Assembly: GCF_014192115.1 (NCBI RefSeq)
Contig: NZ_JACHXL010000004.1
Location: 1 to 64,000, forward strand
Direction: 5' to 3'
Length of the DNA stretch: 64,000 nt
Source: Psychrobacter luti
Lineage (GTDB): Bacteria > Pseudomonadota > Gammaproteobacteria > Pseudomonadales > Moraxellaceae
In this document: in pieces, positions 9,528-18,240 of the stretch
How positions within the stretch are numbered: the stretch's first letter is position 1
Layout: each line of letters starts with the position of its first letter
Notes under the pieces: generated by a model
Database searches by the model: none
What the model saw: only the letters and a program-made list of their open reading frames with translations
Told to the model about the DNA's origin: nothing
Made by a program: the position numbers and the translations under genes

Positions 9528-10112
9528 ATGAGCCATGCCGAAGGCGTTAACGTACAACGCCGTAGAGTTCTTATTGCCTCGACTGCCGTAATTGGTGCAG
9601 CTGGGGTAGCTGCTGTGGCAACACCTTTTGTCCGCTCTTGGACCCCAAGCGCTAAAGCTGAGGCTGCTGGTGCGGCAGTGACCCAAGATATTGGTTCTAT
9701 CGAAGCAGGACAAATGATTGTCGTCAAATATCGTGGTAAACCTATCTTTGTGGTCAAGCGCACTGAAGAGATGCTGACCACGCTTGAATCAGTAAAGCCA
9801 CTATTATCTGACCCCGATTCTGATGCATCTTTGCAACCTGAATACTGTAAAAATCCTGAACGCTCTATTACGCCAGAAGTATTGGTGGTAGAAGGCGTCT
9901 GTACGCATTTAGGCTGTGCACCAAACTACCGTCCTGATGTTGGCGCCGCCGATTTAGGTGGTAATGATTGGTACGGTGGATTTTTCTGCCCATGTCATGG
10001 CTCTAAATACGATTTAGCGGGTCGTGTTTATAGTGGTGTTCCTGCACCGCTTAACTTACCCGTCCCAGAGTACAACGTGGATGGTACCATCTTGACGATT
10101 GGGGAGGCTTAA
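9528..10112 (+). CDS. petA: Ubiquinol-cytochrome c reductase Rieske iron-sulfur subunit
   Basis: A 194-residue Rieske protein of the cytochrome bc1 complex. It takes the first electron from ubiquinol and passes it to cytochrome c1. The N-terminus has a twin-arginine-like signal anchor (RRRVLIAS, then a hydrophobic AVIGAAGVAAVATPF). The [2Fe-2S] ligands lie in CTHLGC (C125, H127) and CPCHGS (C154, H157), with the extra Cys pair of the disulfide present. The strong GGAGGAAG site fixes the start at 9528. It is the first gene of petABC, with the petB start one base after its stop codon. Confidence 0.96.
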   Translation: MSHAEGVNVQRRRVLIASTAVIGAAGVAAVATPFVRSWTPSAKAEAAGAAVTQDIGSIEAGQMIVVKYRGKPIFVVKRTEEMLTTLESVKPLLSDPDSDASLQPEYCKNPERSITPEVLVVEGVCTHLGCAPNYRPDVGAADLGGNDWYGGFFCPCHGSKYDLAGRVYSGVPAPLNLPVPEYNVDGTILTIGEA

Positions 10113-10113
10113 T

Positions 10114-11340
10114 ATGAGCATGGGTAAAAAGTTAATGCATTGGGTGGACGCGCGCTTTCCTGCGACTGAAACCTATGAATATCATATGTCAAAGTACTAT
10201 GCACCAAAGAACTTTAACTTTTGGTATTTCTTTGGCGTGCTATCTATGGTCGTACTAGTCAACCAATTGGTGACTGGTATTTGGCTAACGATGATGTACA
10301 ACCCAAGTGCCGAAGGGGCATTTGCCTCTGTTGAATACATTATGCGTGATGTTAAAGGTGGCTGGCTCATCCGTTATATGCATTCGACTGGCGCGTCTGC
10401 GTTCTTTGTCGTAGTATATTTGCATATGTTCCGCGCCTTGCTATATGGTTCATACCAAAAACCACGTGAGCTTATTTGGCTCATCGGTATGGGTATTTAC
10501 CTAGCATTGATGGCAGAAGGTTTCTTCGGTTATCTACTTCCTTGGGGCAACATGTCATTCTGGGGCGCACAGGTTATCTTAAACTTACCTGCTGCACTGC
10601 CTGTGATTGGTGATGGTCTTGCTGAATGGGTACGTGGTGATTATATTATCTCAGGTATCACCCTAAACCGCTTCTTTGCCTTGCATGTGGTCGCTATTCC
10701 ACTTGTACTTGTTGGCTTAGTCTTTATGCATTTAGTGGCTCTGCATCATGTTGGTTCAAACAACCCGGATGGCATCGACATTAAGAAGCTAAAAGATAAA
10801 AATGGCGTACCATTAGACGGTATTGAATTCCATCCGTACTACACTGTGCATGATATGGTTGGTATTGTTGTCTTCTTTATCTTGTTCTTTGCAGTAGTGT
10901 TCTTCTTCCCAGAAGGCGGCGGCTTCTTCCTTGAGCCACCAAACTTTGAGACAGCGAACTCGCTAAAAACGCCTGCGCATATTGCGCCAGTATGGTACTA
11001 CACACCTTTCTATGCCATCTTACGTGCGGTTCCTGATAAGCTTGGTGGTGTTATTGCAATGGGTGGTGCGATTGCCGTACTGTTCTTAATTCCATGGCTC
11101 GATAGATCTCCAGTACGCTCGATACGTTATAAAGGCATCTTATCTAAGATTGCGCTTACTATCTTTGCGATTAGCTTTGTGGTACTAGGCTACTTGGGTG
11201 CAACACCTGCAACCCCGACTGCGACTATCTTGTCACGTATATTCACAGTTCTATATTTCTTGTTCTTCTTATTGATGCCGTTTTACACTGCCATTGAGAA
11301 GTGTAAACAGCCACCAGAACGCGTTACCGGAGGTCACTAA
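10114..11340 (+). CDS. petB: Ubiquinol-cytochrome c reductase cytochrome b subunit
   Basis: A 408-residue polytopic membrane protein carrying both b hemes and the quinone sites of complex III. The conserved SFWGAQV-type segment, paired histidines in the second and fourth helices (for example in MHSTGASAF and FALHVVAIP) and a PEW-loop-equivalent region (HIAPVWYYTPFYAILRA) are visible. Note that the usual PEWY motif reads PVWY here. Start ATG 10114 has GGGGAGG eight bases upstream. An in-frame start inside petA (10099) is less likely. The gene shares a 1-base TAATG overlap with petC. Confidence 0.95.
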   Translation: MSMGKKLMHWVDARFPATETYEYHMSKYYAPKNFNFWYFFGVLSMVVLVNQLVTGIWLTMMYNPSAEGAFASVEYIMRDVKGGWLIRYMHSTGASAFFVVVYLHMFRALLYGSYQKPRELIWLIGMGIYLALMAEGFFGYLLPWGNMSFWGAQVILNLPAALPVIGDGLAEWVRGDYIISGITLNRFFALHVVAIPLVLVGLVFMHLVALHHVGSNNPDGIDIKKLKDKNGVPLDGIEFHPYYTVHDMVGIVVFFILFFAVVFFFPEGGGFFLEPPNFETANSLKTPAHIAPVWYYTPFYAILRAVPDKLGGVIAMGGAIAVLFLIPWLDRSPVRSIRYKGILSKIALTIFAISFVVLGYLGATPATPTATILSRIFTVLYFLFFLLMPFYTAIEKCKQPPERVTGGH

Positions 11341-12056
11341 TGAGCACGCTAATTAAATCCCTAGCTGGTCTAGGCTTAGGCGCGGCATTAACCTTGACTG
11401 CTGGTAGTGCACTGGCAGCAGGCGGCGGTGGATGCGGTACTTTCACCAATGCTGACGGTGTGGTTGAACACTTAGCTTGTAGCACAGCCCCTATTGATTT
11501 TACCAATAAAGGCTCGCTACAAAACGGTGCGAAAATCTTTATGAACTACTGTGCCGGTTGTCACTCCGCACAGTACGTTCGCCACTCGCGCATTGCTAAA
11601 GATTTAGAGATACCACCTGAACTGGTCGAGAAGTATTTGATGGTCACCACCGATCAAATCGGTGACCATATCAATGCTGAAATTGACCCTGAAGTCCAAG
11701 CATCATGGTTCGGCGCTGCTCCTCCCGATTTGTCTCTTGAGACACGTCTGCGCGGTGATGATTGGGTATATACGTACCTGTTGTCATTCTATGAAGATCC
11801 AAGCCGTCCTTGGGGCGCTAATAACTTAGTGCTTGCCAACGCTGCGATGCCTCACGTCTTGCATAATATGCAAGAAGAGCTGAGTGCCGATGAGTTTGAA
11901 TCTGAGGTTGGTGACTTGGTTAACTTTATGGCGTGGATGGCTGAGCCTGTTCGTCATGATCGTCAAGTGATTGGCTTCTTTGTGATTTTATTCTTATTAG
12001 TATTACTGATTCCAGTTTACTTATTGAACAAAGAGTTCTGGAAAGACGTAAAATAA
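11340..12056 (+). CDS. petC: Ubiquinol-cytochrome c reductase cytochrome c1
   Basis: A 238-residue cytochrome c1. It has an N-terminal signal peptide (ending near SALAA), the heme motif CAGCH at residues 71-75, a distal-Met region around NAAMPHVL, and a single C-terminal membrane anchor (GFFVILFLLVLLIPVYLL). It hands electrons from the Rieske protein to soluble or membrane cytochromes. Its start codon overlaps the petB stop by one base, so the three genes are translationally linked. The native terminator directly downstream is where the integrative element has inserted. Confidence 0.95.
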   Translation: MSTLIKSLAGLGLGAALTLTAGSALAAGGGGCGTFTNADGVVEHLACSTAPIDFTNKGSLQNGAKIFMNYCAGCHSAQYVRHSRIAKDLEIPPELVEKYLMVTTDQIGDHINAEIDPEVQASWFGAAPPDLSLETRLRGDDWVYTYLLSFYEDPSRPWGANNLVLANAAMPHVLHNMQEELSADEFESEVGDLVNFMAWMAEPVRHDRQVIGFFVILFLLVLLIPVYLLNKEFWKDVK

Positions 12057-12090
12057 TGAAGTATTAAATACTAAGACTCAATAATAAAAA

Positions 12091-12117
12091 AGGCACTACT
12101 TCGGTAGTGCTTTTTTA
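12091..12117 (+). terminator. petC terminator, rebuilt at the left end of the element
   Basis: GCACTAC (12093-12099), TTCG tetraloop, GTAGTGC (12104-12110), then TTTTTT. The right half is also the left attachment core of the inserted element. Confidence 0.92.
12097..12110 (+). other. attL core
   Basis: A 14-bp copy of TACTTCGGTAGTGC, identical to 21251-21264. It covers the loop and right arm of the petC terminator. Confidence 0.8.
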
Positions 12118-12166
12118 TTGTCTTAACTAGTTGATTTACTTATTAATAATAATATATTATCAGTGT

Positions 12167-12217
12167 TTGGTAGCCGTTTTGGTAGCCAGTAGCTTTAATT
12201 TTTGGTTACTGGTAGCC
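12167..12217 (+). promoter_or_regulatory. Left arm-type integrase/excisionase sites (three GGTAGCC repeats)
   Basis: TTGGTAGCC occurs at 12167-12175 and 12179-12187 (12 bp apart), and CTGGTAGCC at 12209-12217. The 12-bp spacing matches the pair at the right end, as expected of arm sites bound by the integrase N-terminal domain. Confidence 0.7.
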
Positions 12218-12315
12218 ATAGGGTGGTCTAATTGTTTAGGACTTGGCAAGCGGTGACCGCTGCCATATGCATATTTTTACTGGAGCGTAATTAAAAGTTT
12301 AGCTCATTGACTTTA

Positions 12316-12531
12316 CTAGCACACCCTTTCAGGATTGCGAGCATCAACCATGTTTATCATGATTGATACTGGTTTCACCTCATCACCATCATTAACGCCT
12401 TTATCTAATCCCAATAACTTAGCTTTGCTCATCGTAGCGGTGACCATAGCAGACGCTTGCCCATTGGCTTTAGCCGTCAATCTAGCTTCATCAAGCTCAG
12501 TCACTAACTCGTCAATACTCATCTTGTGCAT
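12316..12531 (-). CDS. Small mobile-element protein, paralogue A
   Basis: A 71-residue protein. Its core A-T-M-S-K-A-K-L-L-G-L-D-K matches a near-identical segment in the next gene upstream (ATVSQAKLLGLDK), so the two are paralogues. The start at 12531 has AGGATAAGCC upstream and overlaps the end of paralogue B by 20 bp, suggesting coupled translation. The KAKLLGLDK motif resembles a segment seen in some phage terminase small-subunit-like proteins, but the protein is much shorter, so I leave the function open. Confidence 0.6.
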   Translation of the reverse strand: MHKMSIDELVTELDEARLTAKANGQASAMVTATMSKAKLLGLDKGVNDGDEVKPVSIMINMVDARNPERVC

Positions 12532-12763
12532 GGCTTATCCTTTTTGGTAGTAACTGGTCATCGTTTGCTAACTCATTCATTAGGTCACTAATTGACTGCA
12601 CAGCATCGGCATTTACGTCTTTGATGATCGGCTTATCTAGCCCTAGTAACTTAGCTTGGCTAACGGTTGCCATGATTAAGGCGTTTGGGTTTCTATCCTC
12701 AATCGCTATCTGCTTTGCGAGCTGTAAATCTTGGATCAAGTCGTTAATGCCAGGTAGTCGCAT
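12512..12763 (-). CDS. Small mobile-element protein, paralogue B
   Basis: An 83-residue helical protein sharing the NALIMATVSQAKLLGLDK core with the downstream 71-residue protein. The N-terminus (GINDLIQDLQLAKQIAIEDRN) is predicted helical. It lies between the zinc-ribbon gene and paralogue A in one minus-strand run with tight spacing. Possible roles are DNA packaging or a DNA-binding accessory of the element. Neither is proven by any motif visible here. Confidence 0.6.
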   Translation of the reverse strand: MRLPGINDLIQDLQLAKQIAIEDRNPNALIMATVSQAKLLGLDKPIIKDVNADAVQSISDLMNELANDDQLLPKRISHAQDEY

Positions 12764-12772
12764 CTCTTAGCC

Positions 12773-13261
12773 TCAATGGGTGCAATGTAATTTATCAAGT
12801 GTCGCTTGCCATACCTTAGCTGTTAGCTGCTCATGCTCACTTACTAGCCTATTGTACGTGCTCTTATGCATTCTTTTGGGTCGTTCACCTATGCCGTATG
12901 CTATCCCTGCTTGCCAGCCTAAACGCTGTCTAATGGTATGTAAGCGACTGAATAGGCGGTCAATAGGTTGCTGTAGCTGTGATTGATAATTAGCACCAAT
13001 ACAATGTCTGCATACGTAAGTAGCAGCAAAATATAATACGCTTGTACGCTTTGAGCATGACGGGCATAAAAACCAATGACGATGACCGCCATAGTTGCAG
13101 GGGGTTTTTGATACTTGGATAGAGTAGTTATAAGCCTTGCCACGATATTGATAACTAAAATCTAAAAAAGGCTTATCAGCTTGTTTTAACTGTTGACGGC
13201 ATGCTGAGATATTAATCTTTGAATAGTCGCTAAGGCTGCGAGTAGTGGCAATGGCTGGCAT
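12773..13261 (-). CDS. Zinc-ribbon mobile-element protein
   Basis: A 162-residue protein with two CxxC knuckles (FLCPSCSKRTSVLYF and YVCRHCIGANYQSQ) preceded by GGHRHWFLCP. This layout is typical of a widespread family of uncharacterised proteins in proteobacterial prophages and islands. The zinc ribbon suggests nucleic-acid or protein binding. The following region is basic (GERPKRMHKSTYNRL). It is followed 9 bp later by paralogue B in the same orientation, so the three probably form one transcription unit. Confidence 0.7.
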   Translation of the reverse strand: MPAIATTRSLSDYSKINISACRQQLKQADKPFLDFSYQYRGKAYNYSIQVSKTPCNYGGHRHWFLCPSCSKRTSVLYFAATYVCRHCIGANYQSQLQQPIDRLFSRLHTIRQRLGWQAGIAYGIGERPKRMHKSTYNRLVSEHEQLTAKVWQATLDKLHCTH

Positions 13262-13431
13262 GATGATCTCTAATTGTTATCTAAATCATTAAGCAGTTTA
13301 TAACCATAATTGTATCATGGATTAATTTTTATCTATAATTCTAGCTAATTAACACATGCATAAATCTTTGATTTTTGCTATAAACTTTAATACTGCACTT
13401 CCAAAACTGACGAAACTAAATGATAGACAAT

Positions 13432-13461
13432 AAAAAAGACGCTATTTTTTAATAGCGCCCT
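13432..13461 (-). terminator. Terminator downstream of the acyltransferase; left copy of a 30-bp flanking repeat
   Basis: CGCTATT (13440-13446), TTTT loop, AATAGCG (13451-13457), then T-run on the minus strand. It matches 15536-15565 at 27 of 30 bases in direct orientation. Confidence 0.75.
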
Positions 13462-13503
13462 ATTCTTTGATTATAAACAACCATCATTATAGTATTAACA
13501 TTC

Positions 13504-15300
13504 TTAATCTAATAATATTGTATCAAATATTTCTTTAAGCTGCTCACTACCAGTAATGGTTAAGTGACCTGAATCGAAATAGAAAGGCTTGCCTTCACTG
13601 GAAGCATATAAGCAATTTGGTTTGCAGAAATAATCTACTACAGGTAATGAAGTAATACTGTTCTGTTCGGCATTTCTAACAAAATTAATTTGAGAAGAGT
13701 TCTTTTTTAGATAGTCCAATTTAGTCTGTTTTTCAGTTGGGTTATTTCCCCCATTTATGGCATTGTACATAGAGATTGGTATATGCTCCTGCCATACAGG
13801 TACAGGTTCAATAAAGTATAGTTTAATTCCAGCCTGTTTAGAATGTAAAATCACCTCGTCAATAGTTTCATTACTTATTGCAGATGGACTGAAGTGAAGT
13901 ACTAACTTATCAATTCCTTTGCTTATAGCTTCATCAACCACTCCCTTAGCACCAATATCACCTTTCATTAATGGTGTATTAGAAACCATAAAAAATAATT
14001 TAGATTGGTGTGCTTCCGACACCTTAACAAAACTTGTTTTGATGGAGTCACTATGACTATTACCAACAAGCATCACTTTTTGCTCAGGGTTGTCGGTTTC
14101 AGGAGTTAAGTCACAAGATATAGCCCGCGGCTCTAAAACTCTTATTAGCTTTCCACAACGATAGGTACTTCTGTCTGAAAAAGCGCCAAAGATAAGCAGC
14201 TCTTCTTGTGAATAGAACTTATTCTGAATGATTGGTAATATCATAGCTAGTAAAACCAAACTTACTGAGGAACCTACAATGAGTTTAGTAACACTAATTT
14301 TAAGCTTCTTATGTTCGAAAAAATAATATAGTGCTGCTGAAGTTAAAACCATTAGAACTACTATAATTACACCATCCATAAGAGTGGGAATGGTTAAATT
14401 TGTTCCAGAAAATGGTTTCGATAAGTAGATCACTATAATAGGAAAGTGAGCTAAATAAATAGAATATGAATACTTCCCAATACGCTCTAAAACCCTAGAG
14501 ATAACTGACTTTTCAATAAAAGAAGGTATTCCAAATACTAAAACCGATGCGGTAGCAAGGGTAACAAGTAAGGCGAATAGTCCAGGATGTCCGTCGATTG
14601 CGCTAAGTGCTTCTCCATTTACAGAAAATAATGGAATTATACATACCACAATCAGCCCAATTAGACCTAGCCACCTATAATTAGTAAGTTTCACATTACC
14701 CTGATTTGTAAAATAATAAGCAGCTCCATACCCTATTAAAAACTCCCATAGCCTAAAAGGAAGCATGAAAAATGATGTCTTAGGTGATACACCAACCACC
14801 ACAAAACATGAGATTAAGCTTCCAACCAGTATGAGTAAGAACATAAACTTATTCTTACTAAATACCCAATAAAGTAAAGGTACGATCAGATAGAACTGCA
14901 TCTCTACACCTAAAGACCATAAGTGCAGAAGAGGATTAAAGTCAGTAGTACTGAAATAAGAGTTTTGAGCCCAAAAACCTAGGTTAGAAGCAAAGGCGAC
15001 AGCATACTTAGCTTGGGTGTTTACTTGTGCTGTTTCATTTGGAGTAGTAAATAGGTAAGCAAATATAAGAGTAACAAAGATGGTGGCGTAATAAGCTGGT
15101 AGTAGACGCTTGGCCCTTCTCAAATAAAATTTAGGTATATCATTCTTGTCATATAGAACGGCCATTAAAAACCCGCTGATAACAAAAAAAATATCTACAC
15201 CTAAAAACCCACTTTTTATTGAGTTAAAGCCTAGATGAAATAAGACTACAAGTATTACCGCTAGTCCTCTTATTACTTGTATATCTGAGCGATAGTTCAT
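13504..15300 (-). CDS. O-acyltransferase (acyltransferase-3 membrane domain fused to SGNH domain)
   Basis: A 598-residue protein of the OafA/YrhL type. Residues 1-~350 are a polytopic acyltransferase-3 domain with the catalytic-His region VVLFHLGF, the GFLGVDIFFVISGF motif and YLRRAKRLLPAYY. Residues ~390-598 form a periplasmic SGNH-type domain with block I VGNSHSDS and a terminal FDSGHLT that supplies the Asp and His. Such enzymes O-acetylate lipopolysaccharide, capsule or peptidoglycan, often changing phage receptors or serotype. It is the cargo gene of the 9.15-kb element, is noticeably AT-rich, has its own terminator, and is bracketed by 30-bp direct repeats. The substrate is unknown. Confidence 0.87.
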   Translation of the reverse strand: MNYRSDIQVIRGLAVILVVLFHLGFNSIKSGFLGVDIFFVISGFLMAVLYDKNDIPKFYLRRAKRLLPAYYATIFVTLIFAYLFTTPNETAQVNTQAKYAVAFASNLGFWAQNSYFSTTDFNPLLHLWSLGVEMQFYLIVPLLYWVFSKNKFMFLLILVGSLISCFVVVGVSPKTSFFMLPFRLWEFLIGYGAAYYFTNQGNVKLTNYRWLGLIGLIVVCIIPLFSVNGEALSAIDGHPGLFALLVTLATASVLVFGIPSFIEKSVISRVLERIGKYSYSIYLAHFPIIVIYLSKPFSGTNLTIPTLMDGVIIVVLMVLTSAALYYFFEHKKLKISVTKLIVGSSVSLVLLAMILPIIQNKFYSQEELLIFGAFSDRSTYRCGKLIRVLEPRAISCDLTPETDNPEQKVMLVGNSHSDSIKTSFVKVSEAHQSKLFFMVSNTPLMKGDIGAKGVVDEAISKGIDKLVLHFSPSAISNETIDEVILHSKQAGIKLYFIEPVPVWQEHIPISMYNAINGGNNPTEKQTKLDYLKKNSSQINFVRNAEQNSITSLPVVDYFCKPNCLYASSEGKPFYFDSGHLTITGSEQLKEIFDTILLD

Positions 15301-15835
15301 AAAAGACCTTAATATTTTTAGAATGAATATTCACAGCACAATTAGAAGTTAATGATATAGCGAAGTGCATGACTTTATGAACTATTCATAGGACACAACA
15401 TGGTTACAAAAGCGCAATATATTACATTGATGTAGCTTATAAAACAATAGTATGGAAGTTTTAGGTGTGAGTAACAAAATTTAGCTATGACGACTATCAT
15501 GATTTATAAGATTTTAAGAGAGATAGCTTTGTATGAAAAATGACGCTATTTTTCAATAACGCCCTGATATTGCAATGCTTAGTACAGAATATAAATAATG
15601 CTCTAAGTAGGAAAATGGGGAAAGTAGGAAAGTAAGAAAGTAAGTTATTAAAGCCTTGGTATATATGGCTTACAGTGTTTTCCCTTATAAATGCAAAAAG
15701 GCAAGTAAGGAAAGTTAGCAGATCTATAGCCGTTCACTTTCCCCACTTGCCTAGTAGGTTAATATTTAGGAAAGCTGGCTAGTGTATGCATGGTAAGCGT
15801 TCTAGCTGTCGTTTTCCTGTTTTCCTCGCTTTCCC
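15301..15835. other. Non-coding region with GGAAAGT repeats and a long hairpin
   Basis: At 15609-15644 the motif (G)GGAAAGTA recurs (GGGGAAAGTA, GGAAAGTA, AGAAAGTA). A 16-bp arm at 15700-15715 pairs, with two mismatches, with 15736-15751. More TTTCC motifs run into the end of the DUF3987 gene (15811-15836). This could be a replication origin or control region for the element. That is inference. Confidence 0.55.
15536..15565. repeat. Right copy of the 30-bp repeat flanking the acyltransferase
   Basis: Differs from 13432-13461 at 3 of 30 positions, with the same orientation. It can still fold as a weak terminator for the DUF3987 operon on the minus strand. Confidence 0.8.
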
Positions 15836-17953
15836 TTATCTAGCCTCTAATAACTCAGGTCTTACTTGTATTGTTCTAGCCCTGCCATTGGTTATTACCT
15901 TAATATAACCCTCGCTTTCTAATACCTCAGCTATCAATTCAAAATTATACTTTTGCCGTAAGTGCTTAGGGGTAACTTTGCTTTGTGCTGTTGAATAAGC
16001 TAGCTCTTTAACGGATTGCCTATTACAGTAGTTCACCAGCCAGCTGATTAGCTTTTGAGCGTCATTATCACCAGCTTGGGGCTTGTCAGTGTATCGCATA
16101 CGCTCGCTTATAGAGTAGTCAGTCAATAGTGAGGCTCTATGTATGTCATCAGCTGATATAAAGCGTCTGCCATTAAAGTAAGCGAGTATTGAGGCGATAC
16201 GGCTGGTGTTCTCGTGCAAGCGTCTGGCATAACTGGCGTATTTCTCTAACTTACCGCCTTTACATAACTGGCTTTCTTTCTCAGTTTGATAGTTGGCTAG
16301 TGCTTGCCTTGCCTGCCTATCCTTAAAGGGCATATTAAAGCGGATAATATTGCCCTCGTTATCTCTATTTACACTATCAGCTATAGGGTCTAGCAGCGTT
16401 CGGCATCGTTGCCAGTAAGCCTGCAATCTTGGGTCTTGCTCTGGTTTAGCGTCTAACCTCTCATCAGTGTTATAAACTATTTGACCGTTCATATTGTCAG
16501 GAAAGGCGAACAAAAAACGAGGTAGTAAGCCTTGACCATTCATAGCCTCATCATTTAACGCTGGTGCGATGACTGGTGGCTGCCCTTGTAAGTCTAAAAT
16601 GAACCTAACCCCATTCATGCTGTTTTGCTCTATGGTGTCATAGCGAGGGGATAGCAGCCTATCAAACGAGCCACTGCTCCATATGTCACATATTTGGCTA
16701 ATGTTACTTTTAGCGGTGTCACTGGTTAAGCTATGACCGCTTAGGAATAACGCTGCCTCAGCCGTTGACCATGCTATATCGGTGGTGTTACCGATCAGCA
16801 TATTGTCCAAAAAACCTTGAATAGTGCCAGACTTCACTAAAAGTATAGATTGCTTAGGCTTGGGGTTTTCAAGTAACCATAGCTCTAAGTCTTTTTTTGG
16901 CATGCTGGCTTTTTGTGCAAGCCACTCATCTAGCAATAACCTGTACTCTTTCCTTTTTTCATTTTGATAAGTGAATAGCTCTTTATGAGTAAAATCTACC
17001 GTTCTACTTTTACCGCCTCCGCTTTCTGCCTCAGTGAGTAAAAATAGCGAGGCTGGCATAAACTTATCACCTAAAGCATAAGGGGCGTTAATGTATTGCT
17101 GAATAATAGTACTTAAAGCCCCTAACATGCATTGCCCTGCCATTGCTGGCGGTACTTGTGCATGATAGATAATAGCCGTTAAAGCCTCTCTTAGCACTTG
17201 CCCTTCGTTGCCCCATGCCTCTAATGGGTAAAGGGTCGCTTTGCTGGCTTGGTCTGCAATATCGCCTAGCTGCCCCCATGCCTCAGCTAACAAGTCTTTT
17301 ATGATCGTTTCAGGCTCGCTCAAAACATCATCTAGCGTCTGGTGATTATCAAACGATAGCATCAAGTCAAAAGTCGTTATTATCGCTTTGACGTTTACCC
17401 CTAGCAGTGGCTTTGTGATCTCATCTTTTCGCTCTATAGTGGTCATAACGATAACTTGCTTAACCTCAGCAAAATGCTTAACCATGTTATTAAAGTGGTA
17501 AGGGTTAATACTTACTAAGATAGTAATGTTTAGACCTTGGCTTACCAGCTCTCTATATAGGACTGTACCATCAGCTAGGTTATTCACTGCATACCAGTCA
17601 CTATCTAAACTAAGACTACCAATAACAAAAGCACTGGGCTGGCTTGGGTCTGTTACCTCTATAGGTTCATCACTATTAGGCGTATAGATAGCTAAGTTTG
17701 CTGGCTGGTGTAAATGGTCACTGAGTATCATAGCTACCTTGCCAGCAGTGTTGATAATATTGCTTCTCCTATCACCATTATGGATAGTAAAATTATCATC
17801 AAACTGTCTTAGCTTATCGCCTTGTCCTAGTGCCATTAGGCTGTTTGTTATCTCATCATTTGCTATAATGTCAGTGCTAGTTTGCTTTGTTGAGCCTAGT
17901 AAAGTGTTAAGCCCCTTGTCATCAGCTTGGGGCTTTATTTTGTCTGTAATCAC
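15836..17953 (-). CDS. DUF3987 helicase/primase-like protein
   Basis: A 705-residue protein starting at GTG 17953 behind GGGGGTAAAGA. The central region (PPAMAGQCMLGALSTIIQQYI, then the P-loop ESGGGKS at ~residues 308-315) is typical of DUF3987, a P-loop NTPase family of integrative elements and plasmids that takes the place of a replicative primase/helicase. A second acidic motif may lie in the RFILDLQG segment, and the C-terminus has a winged-helix-like tail (VTPKHLRQKYNFELIAEVLESEG). In P4-like satellites the equivalent gene drives autonomous replication. Repeats downstream of it could be the matching origin. Confidence 0.8.
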   Translation of the reverse strand: MITDKIKPQADDKGLNTLLGSTKQTSTDIIANDEITNSLMALGQGDKLRQFDDNFTIHNGDRRSNIINTAGKVAMILSDHLHQPANLAIYTPNSDEPIEVTDPSQPSAFVIGSLSLDSDWYAVNNLADGTVLYRELVSQGLNITILVSINPYHFNNMVKHFAEVKQVIVMTTIERKDEITKPLLGVNVKAIITTFDLMLSFDNHQTLDDVLSEPETIIKDLLAEAWGQLGDIADQASKATLYPLEAWGNEGQVLREALTAIIYHAQVPPAMAGQCMLGALSTIIQQYINAPYALGDKFMPASLFLLTEAESGGGKSRTVDFTHKELFTYQNEKRKEYRLLLDEWLAQKASMPKKDLELWLLENPKPKQSILLVKSGTIQGFLDNMLIGNTTDIAWSTAEAALFLSGHSLTSDTAKSNISQICDIWSSGSFDRLLSPRYDTIEQNSMNGVRFILDLQGQPPVIAPALNDEAMNGQGLLPRFLFAFPDNMNGQIVYNTDERLDAKPEQDPRLQAYWQRCRTLLDPIADSVNRDNEGNIIRFNMPFKDRQARQALANYQTEKESQLCKGGKLEKYASYARRLHENTSRIASILAYFNGRRFISADDIHRASLLTDYSISERMRYTDKPQAGDNDAQKLISWLVNYCNRQSVKELAYSTAQSKVTPKHLRQKYNFELIAEVLESEGYIKVITNGRARTIQVRPELLEAR

Positions 17954-17997
17954 TCTTTACCCCCTATTTAAGCAAGCTGACTTTAGTATCATTGTAT

Positions 17998-18240
17998 TTA
18001 CTCATAATAATCATCTCCCACTTCATCTTCTTCTACCGAGATGGTCACTTTGTAAGCACATTCAGAAATTATTTCAACATTACTAGTTAGAGCAATATCG
18101 AGAGCGATTTTAATAGCTTGGGATTTCGGGTCGGCAGTTTCTATAGCTCTTAACGCTCTTAACAAAACTTTAAGGTTGCTTGATGCAACTGTCAGCTCGC
18201 TTTGAGTATTTTCTAGGAGTCGGAGAGTATTATCGTTCAT
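17998..18240 (-). CDS. Small hypothetical protein of the element
   Basis: An 80-residue protein. The N-terminal two thirds are predicted helical (LLENTQSELTVASSNLKVLLRALRAIET) and the tail is acidic (VEEDEVGDDYYE). Its start overlaps the stop of the upstream winged-helix gene by 4 bp, so the two are co-translated. It resembles small helper proteins of P4-like islands in size and position only. No function is recognised. Confidence 0.6.
   Translation of the reverse strand: MNDNTLRLLENTQSELTVASSNLKVLLRALRAIETADPKSQAIKIALDIALTSNVEIISECAYKVTISVEEDEVGDDYYE

Noticed and set aside
12057..12315. Additional small gene at the left end of the element
   Set aside because: No open frame with a start signal. 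The region is taken up by the terminator, att core and arm sites.
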